A stretch of 5,056 nt of DNA from Patescibacteria group bacterium (lineage in GTDB: Bacteria > Patescibacteriota > Minisyncoccia > Minisyncoccales > JAHIOY01), in NCBI GenBank assembly GCA_018894495.1, contig JAHIOY010000001.1:1-5056 (forward strand), written 5' to 3'. Each line of letters opens with the position of its first letter. Within the stretch, counting starts at the first letter, position 1. The translations under genes were made by a program, and so were the position numbers. The notes under the pieces were generated by a model. The model had not been told where the DNA came from. It did no database searches and saw nothing but the letters and a program-made list of their open reading frames with translations. Shown here piece by piece: positions 1 to 4,921 of the stretch.

Positions 1-315
1 ATCAATAAAATACAAATCAGTATTTATAATATCTTCTGGTTTTTGACCAGAAAAAATTCTTTTTAATAAAACAACCATTCCTTTTACTATTATAGAAGTG
101 CTATCGGTATCATAGAAAACCTTTCCATCTTTAAATATTGAACGAGACCAGGTTGTTATTTGGCAATCTTTAACTAAATAGTCTTTTTTTATATATTTCG
201 AATCCATTGGGGGCAGAGATTTTCCTAATTTAATCAAATACTTATATTTTTCCGACCAGTCATTAAAATTTTTGAATTCTTTAATAATTTTTTCCTGTAT
301 CTCTTGTATAGTCAT
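1..315 (-). CDS. sufE: SufE-like cysteine desulfuration protein, 3' end cut off by window edge
   Basis: SufE accepts persulfide sulfur from the SufS cysteine desulfurase and raises its activity during Fe-S cluster assembly in the cytoplasm. I translated this frame by hand: 105 codons run from an ATG at 315 to the left edge with no stop. The start MTIQEIQEKIIKEF, then NDWSEKYKYLIKLGKSLP, matches the SufE opening in which an aromatic/EKY helix leads to LG..LP. The acceptor cysteine is Cys51 in the motif KDCQITTW (E. coli SufE: GCQSQVW, also Cys51). A later segment, SIIVKGMVVLLKRIFSGQ, followed by PEDIIN, matches the family's AIVKGL...PQDI pattern. Family members are usually about 130-145 residues, so some 30 residues are missing to the left. 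The start lies 14 bases after the sufS stop, so the two are surely co-transcribed. The leader has only a weak GGG and no clear Shine-Dalgarno. Identification is by recognition of motifs and confirmed by the adjacent sufS. Confidence 0.9.
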   Translation of the reverse strand, partial: MTIQEIQEKIIKEFKNFNDWSEKYKYLIKLGKSLPPMDSKYIKKDYLVKDCQITTWSRSIFKDGKVFYDTDSTSIIVKGMVVLLKRIFSGQKPEDIINTDLYFID

Positions 316-329
316 TATTTCGTATTGCC

Positions 330-1565
330 CTACTCAAACATTTTTTGAATTTTCTTCAGCGCTTCGCAAAAAAAATCTATTTCCTCCAAGGTATTATAAA
401 AAGTCAAAGACGCCCTAACGGCGCCTTCAATTTTATAATGGTCCCAAATGGGCTGGGTACAGAAATGGCCAGTGCGTACCGCAATACTCATTTTATCTAA
501 AATTATTCCAGTATCATAAGCGGGAATATTGTCCAATAAAAAAGAGAAAATACAAACTTTATTTTTTGCTGTGCCATATAACTTCAGTCCCTTTAAGGCC
601 AAGAGTTTAGTTGTTCCATAATCCAACAACTTTTTTTCATAATTTTGGATATTACTCAACCCAATGGTTGTAAGATAATCCAGCGCGCAGCCCAATCCAA
701 TGGCGCCAATGTAATTAGGAGTGCCGGCCTCAAATTTAGAAGGCAATTCAGCGTAGGTGGTATGTTCAAATGTTACGCGGTCAATCATATCTCCCCCGCC
801 CTGATAAGGAGGCATTTCTTTTAACCAACGTTCTTTTCCATATAAGACCCCTGTTCCTGTGGGCCCATATATTTTATGCCCTGAAAAAGCATAGAAGTCG
901 CAATCCAGAGATTGAACGTCAACTCTTTCGTGTTGAATTGCCTGGGCTCCATCTATGAGAACGGGAATGTTATTTTTATGGGCAATGGCTACAATTTCTT
1001 TAACAGGATTAATGGTGCCAAGGGAATTTGAGACGTGAACAATAGCTACTAACTTTGTTTTGGAATTGATTAATTTTTTATATTCATCCAATAATAACTC
1101 ACCTTTCTCATTAAAAGGAATTACTCTCAGTTTAGCGCCCTTTCGTTTACAGAGCATCTGCCAGGGAACAATATTGCTATGATGCTCCATTTCCGAGACA
1201 ATAATCTCATCGTTTTCTTTTACGCATAACTCGCCAAAAGAATAGGCGACGGCGTTGATGGAATCCGTAATACCCTTGGTAAAAATTATTTCATGAACAT
1301 AACGAGCGTTCAAATAATTTTGAACCTTTTGCCTGGCTAATTCATACATTTTAGTCATTTGGTCGCTTAGGTAATGAACCCCCCGGTGAACATTGCTATT
1401 ATGCTCGGAGTATAATTTACTGAGCGTATCTATCACAACTCTGGGCTTCTGGGTGGTTGCCCCATTATCAAAATAAATAAGGGGTTTTCCATAAATTTTC
1501 TGGCTAAGGAGCGGAAAATCATTTCTTATTTTTGCTATATCAAAAGTAAATATTTTATTTGCCAT
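330..1565 (-). CDS. sufS: Cysteine desulfurase, SufS/CsdA type (group II)
   Basis: This PLP enzyme takes sulfur from L-cysteine, giving L-alanine and an enzyme persulfide that is passed to SufE. The 411-residue length is normal for SufS (about 405-415). The opening, IRNDFPLLSQKIYGKPLIYFDNGATTQKP split over residues 14-41, is the classical aminotransferase class V start. EMEHHSNIVPWQ (125-136) carries the cofactor-stacking histidine. DGAQ (205-208) carries the aspartate that contacts the PLP ring nitrogen. SGHK (228-231) places the Schiff-base lysine at 231. The group II active-site loop RTGHFCTQP puts the catalytic cysteine at 369; the family more often has HHC, so Phe368 is a mild variant. 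VRASLTFYNTLEE (383-395) holds the substrate-carboxylate arginine, 384. The region PPYQGGGDMIDRV (252-264) is typical of SufS rather than IscS. It follows murC by 20 bases and precedes sufE by 14. No clear Shine-Dalgarno: the leader ends AAAAAAG just before ATG. Confidence 0.96.
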   Translation of the reverse strand: MANKIFTFDIAKIRNDFPLLSQKIYGKPLIYFDNGATTQKPRVVIDTLSKLYSEHNSNVHRGVHYLSDQMTKMYELARQKVQNYLNARYVHEIIFTKGITDSINAVAYSFGELCVKENDEIIVSEMEHHSNIVPWQMLCKRKGAKLRVIPFNEKGELLLDEYKKLINSKTKLVAIVHVSNSLGTINPVKEIVAIAHKNNIPVLIDGAQAIQHERVDVQSLDCDFYAFSGHKIYGPTGTGVLYGKERWLKEMPPYQGGGDMIDRVTFEHTTYAELPSKFEAGTPNYIGAIGLGCALDYLTTIGLSNIQNYEKKLLDYGTTKLLALKGLKLYGTAKNKVCIFSFLLDNIPAYDTGIILDKMSIAVRTGHFCTQPIWDHYKIEGAVRASLTFYNTLEEIDFFCEALKKIQKMFE

Positions 1566-1585
1566 CTTTTTTATTTTATCTAATT

Positions 1586-3046
1586 CTAATTTACCACATC
1601 CTTAGCAAAAATAAAAGACAAATTGTAAATATCGCCGGCGCCCATAATGAGCACCACTTCCCCCGCCCGACTTCGCCTGGACGAAGTCCTGGCGGGCGGG
1701 CCACCCTCTAAATTTTTCCTTAAGAAATTTAAAATTTTTTGCTTTGGAAGATAAATTACAGATGGTTTATTAATTGCCTCCACTAATTTTTTTGAATTAA
1801 CGAGCTTTTTTATGTTTTTATTTTCGCGGCCCGCCACGTCATAAATATCGGTGATGATTATTTTATCTACCGGAGCGCTTGAAAAAACTTTGACAAAATC
1901 ATTCCACAAATAATAAGTCCTTTGCTCTTGATGAGGTTGAAAAATGCACCAAATTTTTCTTCTCGGATATTTTTCTCTCGCCGCTTCTAATGTGACTTTA
2001 ATTTGGGTGGGATGATGCGCATAATCATTTATGATCGTAATTTTCCGCGTTTTTCCGCGTTGATATCCGCGTATTTCTGCTTCTACAATGTCAAATCTCC
2101 GCCAAGAACCTCTATATTCCGATAAGGCCTTAAAAGAAATTTTATCCGGAATTTTTAAAGCTCGGGCCGCTGTTAAAGCCGCCAAAGCATTTGAGACATT
2201 AAATTCCCCCGGAATTTTTAAAATTTTCTTTAGTTTTTTAGCTTCCGGTTGGCCTAACGAATATTTTAGAATTTTGAATTTAGAATTTGGAATTTTATTA
2301 GAAATTAGAAATTGGAAATTAGAAATTAACATCCTTCGGATATTCTTATCGTCCCAATTTGCCACCAGAACACCATTATTGGGAAGATGTGAAACATATT
2401 CGCGAAATGTAAGAAGGATGTTTTTAAGGTTTTTATAAAAATCCAAATGGTCTGGCTCTAAGTTTGTCAAAACGATAATTTTAGGCCAATAATTTAAAAA
2501 AGAGGCGAAATGTTCATCGGCTTCAATGACTAAAATCGCGGAACCACGCGGAACTAAACGCGGAACAACGCGGAATGTTGGATGACCCATTCGGAAATTA
2601 CTGTCGCCGAATTCTTTAACTTTTGTTCCAACGATAACCGTAGGGTCTAAACCTGCTTTCGTAAGAATTAATCCAATCATTGCCGTCACCGTGCTTTTGC
2701 CATGGCTTCCGCAAACCGCAATAGTGAAATATTTTTTTGTTAAGTCCCCCAGCGCCTCCGGATAGCTTAATATTTGAATTTTGAATTTTGAATTTTGAAT
2801 TTTGAATGCGGCGTTTAGCTCAAGGTTAGTTTTTTGGACGGCCGGGCTATATATCACCAAATCAGTATCTTTTGGTAAATTTTTTCCGGAATGACCAATG
2901 AAAATTTTTGCTCCTAACTTTTTAAGGGCTTCAGTAATTTCTGAAGAAACTAAGTCAGAGCCGCTGACTTTATGCCCCTTTTCTAAATAATATTTTGCCA
3001 AAGCCGAAACGCCTATGCCGCCAATGCCAATGAAGTGAACTTTCAT
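1586..3046 (-). CDS. murC: UDP-N-acetylmuramate--L-alanine ligase with five in-frame repeat insertions
   Basis: MurC joins L-alanine to UDP-N-acetylmuramate using ATP, the first step of the peptidoglycan stem peptide in the cytoplasm. Residues 1-12, MKVHFIGIGGIG, form the Rossmann UDP-binding loop, with SGSD at 28-31. The P-loop is CGSHGKST (112-119). EADE (175-178) and TNLEPDHLDFY (194-204) carry the metal-binding Glu and His. EFNVSNALAA (281-290), RRFD (316-319) and DYAHHPTQI (341-349) are the central and C-terminal domain signatures, and LIMGAGDIY (466-474) closes the C-terminal domain. It has EADEHF where EADESD is usual, and FQPHQEQRT where FQPHRY.RT is common. The 486 residues include about 60-70 in repeat-derived inserts near 80-92, 157-170, 239-260, 325-336 and 448-462; removing these leaves about 420-430, a compact MurC. 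All key motifs survive and no stop interrupts it, so it is probably functional. The start abuts an intergenic repeat and has no Shine-Dalgarno. Mpl is a less likely alternative. Confidence 0.94.
   Translation of the reverse strand: MKVHFIGIGGIGVSALAKYYLEKGHKVSGSDLVSSEITEALKKLGAKIFIGHSGKNLPKDTDLVIYSPAVQKTNLELNAAFKIQNSKFKIQILSYPEALGDLTKKYFTIAVCGSHGKSTVTAMIGLILTKAGLDPTVIVGTKVKEFGDSNFRMGHPTFRVVPRLVPRGSAILVIEADEHFASFLNYWPKIIVLTNLEPDHLDFYKNLKNILLTFREYVSHLPNNGVLVANWDDKNIRRMLISNFQFLISNKIPNSKFKILKYSLGQPEAKKLKKILKIPGEFNVSNALAALTAARALKIPDKISFKALSEYRGSWRRFDIVEAEIRGYQRGKTRKITIINDYAHHPTQIKVTLEAAREKYPRRKIWCIFQPHQEQRTYYLWNDFVKVFSSAPVDKIIITDIYDVAGRENKNIKKLVNSKKLVEAINKPSVIYLPKQKILNFLRKNLEGGPPARTSSRRSRAGEVVLIMGAGDIYNLSFIFAKDVVN
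1662..1700. repeat. GC-rich palindromic element inside murC
   Basis: A 39-base imperfect palindrome, 30 of 39 bases G or C, in an AT-rich gene. The inner stem GACTTCG/CGAAGTC (1669-1675 with 1682-1688) encloses a 6-base loop. The outer stem CCCGCCC/GGGCGGG (1662-1668 with 1694-1700) is offset by a 5-base bulge at 1689-1693. On the murC strand it codes for about PPARTSSRRSRAG (residues 450-462), a basic, Ser/Arg-rich peptide placed just before the conserved VVLIMGAGDIY strand. That spot is normally a short loop in MurC. The composition, palindromy and position all point to an inserted mobile-type repeat, comparable in style to the Rickettsia palindromic elements. From memory, similar peptides recur in unrelated proteins of Parcubacteria; I could not search for this. 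Confidence 0.85.
2041..2081 (+). repeat. TTCCGCG spaced repeat inside murC, copy 2 (plus orientation)
   Basis: On the plus strand the word TTCCGCG occurs at 2043 and 2053, a variant ATCCGCG at 2065, and a weaker TTCTGCT at 2075. The starts are 10, 12 and 10 bases apart, the same rhythm as the copy at 2537-2575, which lies in the opposite orientation. In murC it encodes about IRGYQRGKTRKI (residues 325-336), between RRFDIVEAE and the conserved TIINDYAHHP. The usual MurC sequence is shorter at this point, so this looks like an insert of about 10 residues. The fourth unit is degenerate and less certain. Confidence 0.7.
2264..2328. repeat. Compound 7-bp tandem array inside murC
   Basis: Two adjacent arrays share a period of 7. 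The plus-strand units are AGAATTT, TGAATTT, AGAATTT, GGAATTT (2268-2295), then, after a short TATTA junction, GAAATTA, GAAATTG, GAAATTA, GAAATTA (2301-2328). On the murC strand they encode LISNFQFLISN followed by KIPNSKFKIL (residues 240-260), low-complexity sequence with no counterpart in the standard MurC fold. The flanking protein (NWDDKNIRRM before, KYSLGQ after) is normal MurC sequence. In both arrays the unit junction that falls in frame is not TAA although most other junctions are. Confidence 0.8.
2537..2578 (-). repeat. TTCCGCG spaced repeat inside murC, copy 1 (minus orientation)
   Basis: On the plus strand CGCGGAA occurs exactly at 2537, 2547, 2559 and 2569, with start spacings of 10, 12 and 10. 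Read on the minus strand this is four TTCCGCG units with 3-, 5- and 3-base spacers. In murC it encodes about TFRVVPRLVPRGSA (residues 157-170), placed between SNFRMG and ILVIEADE. Ordinary MurC proteins go almost directly from the Asn-Ala-Arg-X-Gly segment into the strand leading to EADE, so this stretch is an insert of about 13 residues. Confidence 0.8.
2773..2807. repeat. Perfect 7-bp x5 tandem repeat inside murC
   Basis: Five exact copies of TTTGAAT on the plus strand (ATTCAAA on the murC strand) span 35 bases without error. Because 7 is not a multiple of 3, the peptide also cycles with a 7-residue period and reads FKIQNSKFKIQ (residues 81-91). It lies after SPAVQKTNLELNAA and before ILSYPEALG, where MurC normally has a short loop between the first-domain helix and the next strand. 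An exact array in a coding gene suggests recent origin or ongoing copy-number change. Confidence 0.9.
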
Positions 3047-3159
3047 AAATTAAAAATGAAAAATGAAAAACTAAAAACGACAACTAAAAAGTAAAAACTT
3101 TCGTCTAATTTTAAATTTTTCATTGTCGTTTTTCATTTTTAGTTTTTAGTTTTTAATTT
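3047..3159. repeat. Intergenic NNAAAAA/CGACAA inverted repeat, copy 1 (thpR-murC)
   Basis: The element fills the whole thpR-murC gap. Plus-strand order: AAATTAAAAA, heptamers TGAAAAA, TGAAAAA, CTAAAAA, core CGACAA (3078-3083), heptamers CTAAAAA and GTAAAAA, a unique centre, TTTTTCA, core TTGTCG (3123-3128), then TTTTTCA, TTTTTAG, TTTTTAG and TTTTTAATTT. Each 37-base arm (3047-3083, 3123-3159) has the same layout, but the two variable bases of each heptamer differ between arms. One end abuts the murC start codon, and the other supplies two bases of the thpR stop codon TAA. A role as RNA hairpin, terminator or transposable remnant is possible; the stem is almost entirely A/T outside the core. 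Confidence 0.88.
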
Positions 3160-3706
3160 ATCTAGAAAGCGGAACGCTTTCCAGCACCGCATATTCCGCC
3201 CCTCCTCTTTTTAATTCGCTTTCCATTACCTCAATTGAGTTTACTTCAAGACCTAAATTGAGCTCTTCATTTATTTCTGGTCTTTCTTCCGGCTCAATTT
3301 GCCTAAAATCCCAGGTTTTAATTCTTCCCAAAGTAAGGTGTGGAGCGTAAGGTCGCGTTTCGGCAACTCCTAATGATTTTTCTAAATCCTTTTGCAATTC
3401 TGTCAATTCGTCAGATTTTTCTCCCTCAACCCAAACCATTCTTGGCGGCATCTTCTTCGGCGGGCCATAGCAAACTTTAGTTAAATTTATTAAAAAAGGA
3501 TTGTGTTTTTTAGCAGCTTCCCGGACAATTTTCAGAATATCCAGCAGTTCTTTGTCAGAGAGATAACCCAAAAAAACTAAAGTAATGTGTAAATTTTCTG
3601 GTTTTACCCATTTCACTGGCAATTTCGGCCATTTTCCTTGCTCAGATAAAAACTCCTTTTTTATTTCCTCGGGAAAATTGATGGCAATAAAAATTCTATG
3701 TCGCAT
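3158..3706 (-). CDS. thpR: RNA 2',3'-cyclic phosphodiesterase, 2H family (ThpR/LigT)
   Basis: A 182-residue member of the 2H phosphoesterase superfamily. Members open 2',3'-cyclic phosphates to 2'-phosphate ends, and the bacterial enzymes also show RNA ligase activity in vitro; the natural substrate is unsettled. The start MRHRIFIAINFPEEIK matches the family's RxFxAI.xP opening. The two catalytic HxTx motifs are HITL (His40, Thr42) in KPENLHITLVFLG and HLTL (His123, Thr125) in YAPHLTLGRIK. The segment VKWVKPENLHITL is very typical, and ELKRGGAEYAVLESVPL at the end matches the family's S.L.p.G..Y..l.... pattern. Length is normal (about 175-190). Its start is one base from the arm of a CGAATA-type inverted repeat, with no Shine-Dalgarno. 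Its stop codon overlaps the intergenic repeat before murC. It is divergent from the radical SAM gene. Any functional link to murC is unknown. Confidence 0.93.
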   Translation of the reverse strand: MRHRIFIAINFPEEIKKEFLSEQGKWPKLPVKWVKPENLHITLVFLGYLSDKELLDILKIVREAAKKHNPFLINLTKVCYGPPKKMPPRMVWVEGEKSDELTELQKDLEKSLGVAETRPYAPHLTLGRIKTWDFRQIEPEERPEINEELNLGLEVNSIEVMESELKRGGAEYAVLESVPLSR

Positions 3707-3754
3707 AAAATCAACGAATAACGAATTTTTTACGAATATACGAATACTTTACAA

Positions 3755-3783
3755 TTGAATTTTAGCATAAATCGGAGTAGAAT
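3755..3783 (+). promoter_or_regulatory. Probable sigma70-type promoter for the radical SAM gene
   Basis: A -35-like TTGAAT (3755-3760) and a -10-like TAGAAT (3778-3783) are separated by 17 bases, the preferred spacing, in the only non-repetitive part of the divergent region. Transcription would begin near 3790, giving a leader of about 26 bases that consists mostly of the right repeat arm. This is a consensus match only; AT-rich DNA gives such matches by chance. Confidence 0.45.
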
Positions 3784-3786
3784 AAA
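3759..3786 (-). promoter_or_regulatory. Weak candidate promoter for thpR
   Basis: On the minus strand TTTATT (3786-3781) and TAAAAT (3764-3759) are 16 bases apart and would start transcription near 3752, leaving a leader of about 45 bases that holds the left CGAATA arm. The -35 match is poor. The site overlaps the opposite-strand promoter, so the two genes could compete for polymerase if both are real. Confidence 0.22.
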
Positions 3787-3815
3787 AGAAACAATATTCG
3801 CATATTCGTTGATTT

Positions 3816-4832
3816 ATGAAGGAATCTTATTTGTATAAAAAATTAAAAGAAAGGAAGGTTCAATGCCAAAATTGTCCTCATTTTTGTATTATTGCTCCGG
3901 GAAAAAGAGGAATATGCGGGGTGAGAGAAAATATTAACGGGAAATTGTATGCCCTAAATTATGGCAAAGCCATTGCTGTTAACATTGACCCGATTGAGAA
4001 AAAACCATTCTCTCATTTTTTGCCGGGCAGTTATTCATTATCAATTGCCACTGTTGGTTGTAATTTAAAATGTAAATCCTGCCAGAACTGGAATATTTCT
4101 CAAATGCCCCAATTAACCGGAAGAATTGAGGGTGAGAATTTGCCGCCGGAAGAAATTGTCAAAATGGCTCTAAAGAACAATTTGCCGAGCATCTCTTATA
4201 CCTACGTTGAACCAACAATTTTCTTAGAATACGGCTTAGACACAATGAAATTGGCAAAAAAAGCCGGGTTAAAAAATTGTTTTGTTTCCAATGGTTTTAT
4301 GTCAAAGGAAGCGGCGAAATTAATAATCCCCTATTTGGACGCCAACAACATTGATATTAAGGGTTTCTCTGACGAATTTTATAAAGAAATTTGCGGCGGT
4401 CGGCTTGAGCCAGTTTTAGATACTGCCAAATTAATGAAAAAATCCGGCGTCTGGGTGGAGATTACTACTTTGGCTATCCCTGCCTTGAGCGATTCAGAAG
4501 AAATGTTTCGTGGAATTGCTAAATTTATTTATGAAGAATTGGGACCAGAGACGCCTTGGCATGTTAGTCAATTTTCTGGCGCAATTTCATGGAAACTCCG
4601 AACTCTACCCGATACGTCGGTTAAGACATTACAAAAGGCATGGAAAATTGGCAAAGAAGCCGGTCTAAAATATGTTTATACCGGCAATATCCCCGGTCTC
4701 CCTTCGGAAGACACTTTTTGCCCGAAGTGCAATACCTTAGCGATTGACAGAACAAACTATATTGTTCATCGGTATGACAAATCTGGAAAATGCCAAAAAT
4801 GCGGAGAAGACCTTAATATAATTCAAAAGTAA
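3816..4832 (+). CDS. amrS: AmmeMemoRadiSam system radical SAM enzyme
   Basis: A 338-residue radical SAM protein of the family found beside AMMECR1 and Memo/LigB-like genes in many bacteria and archaea; its reaction is unknown. Residues 17-35 hold a Cys-rich N-terminal motif (C17, C20, C24, C34), in CQNCPHFC and RGICGVRENINGKLYALNYG. DPIEKKPFSHFLPGS (58-72) is a strong family signature. The [4Fe-4S]-SAM motif is CNLKCKSC, cysteines 82, 86 and 89, followed by QNWNISQ. TYVEPTIFLEY (129-139) corresponds to the usual TYNEPT, with Val in place of Asn. FVSNGF (156-161) and NIDIKGF (178-184) follow. PWHVSQF (247-253) and GLKYVYTGNIPG (283-294) mark the C-terminal half. A final zinc-ribbon-like set (C302, C305, C326, C329) ends the protein; the usual short IPG-type tail after it is absent. 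The ATG abuts a repeat arm and lacks a Shine-Dalgarno. The stop TAA falls within the next repeat. Confidence 0.93.
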   Translation: MKESYLYKKLKERKVQCQNCPHFCIIAPGKRGICGVRENINGKLYALNYGKAIAVNIDPIEKKPFSHFLPGSYSLSIATVGCNLKCKSCQNWNISQMPQLTGRIEGENLPPEEIVKMALKNNLPSISYTYVEPTIFLEYGLDTMKLAKKAGLKNCFVSNGFMSKEAAKLIIPYLDANNIDIKGFSDEFYKEICGGRLEPVLDTAKLMKKSGVWVEITTLAIPALSDSEEMFRGIAKFIYEELGPETPWHVSQFSGAISWKLRTLPDTSVKTLQKAWKIGKEAGLKYVYTGNIPGLPSEDTFCPKCNTLAIDRTNYIVHRYDKSGKCQKCGEDLNIIQK

Positions 4833-4921
4833 AAACTAAAAATGAAAAACGACAATTAAAAATTAAAAAGTTTTTAGTTTTACCTTGTCGTTTTTACTTT
4901 TTCATTTTTCATTTTTAATTT
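4829..4921. repeat. Intergenic NNAAAAA/CGACAA inverted repeat, copy 2 (radical SAM-LigB-like gene)
   Basis: Same design and same orientation relative to transcription as the copy between thpR and murC. Order: GTAAAAA (4829-4835, containing the TAA stop of the radical SAM gene), CTAAAAA, TGAAAAA, core CGACAA (4850-4855), TTAAAAA, TTAAAAA, a single G, TTTTTAG, TTTTACC, core TTGTCG (4885-4890), TTTTTAC, TTTTTCA, TTTTTCA, TTTTTAATTT. The last base sits directly before the next ATG. The centre, TTAAAAAGTTTTTAG, could fold on itself. It is shorter on its left side than copy 1, lacking the outer AAATTAAAAA. It could act as a weak terminator or simply be an inserted repeat. Confidence 0.88.

Larger units (their letters stand above)
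3707..3815. repeat. CGAATA-type inverted repeat in divergent intergenic region
   Basis: This 109-base region separates the divergent thpR and radical SAM genes. A perfect 13-base inverted repeat, AAATCAACGAATA at 3708-3720 and its complement at 3803-3815, lies one base before the thpR ATG on one side and directly against the radical SAM ATG on the other. Further CGAAT words occur at 3722, 3733 and 3741 on the left, and ATTCG words at 3796 and 3804 on the right. The unique centre (about 3751-3790) carries the likely promoters. The arms would lie in the 5' leaders of both transcripts. Confidence 0.75.

Noticed and set aside
770..958. 62-codon plus-strand open frame
   Set aside because: It lies wholly inside sufS on the opposite strand, has no recognisable domain, and sufS is fully supported by its motifs.
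2088..2438. 116-codon plus-strand open frame
   Set aside because: It is antisense to the conserved middle of murC and passes through the 7-bp repeat array; no family resemblance and no independent start signal.
2264..2807. CRISPR array
   Set aside because: Units are 7-12 bases, back to back or with 3-5 base spacers, and are translated within murC; there are no 23-37-base repeats with unique spacers.
1586..3046. murC as a pseudogene because of its inserts
   Set aside because: The frame is open over 486 codons and every catalytic and binding motif is present; the inserts fall between motifs.
3047..3083. Possible murC promoter within the repeat, TTGTCG as a -35 box on the minus strand
   Set aside because: The only -10-like match (TTTAAT) is about 23 bases away, well outside workable spacing, and TTGTCG is the invariant core of the repeat in both copies.
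330..4832. Alternative genetic code with TGA read as an amino acid, as in some CPR groups
   Set aside because: No in-frame TGA occurs in the complete genes, and all end at TAA or TAG in the expected places.
4829..4921. Classical intrinsic terminator
   Set aside because: There is a fold-back, but the stem is nearly all A/T and mismatched every 7 bases, with no GC-rich stem before a U tract; a termination role remains possible but is not shown.
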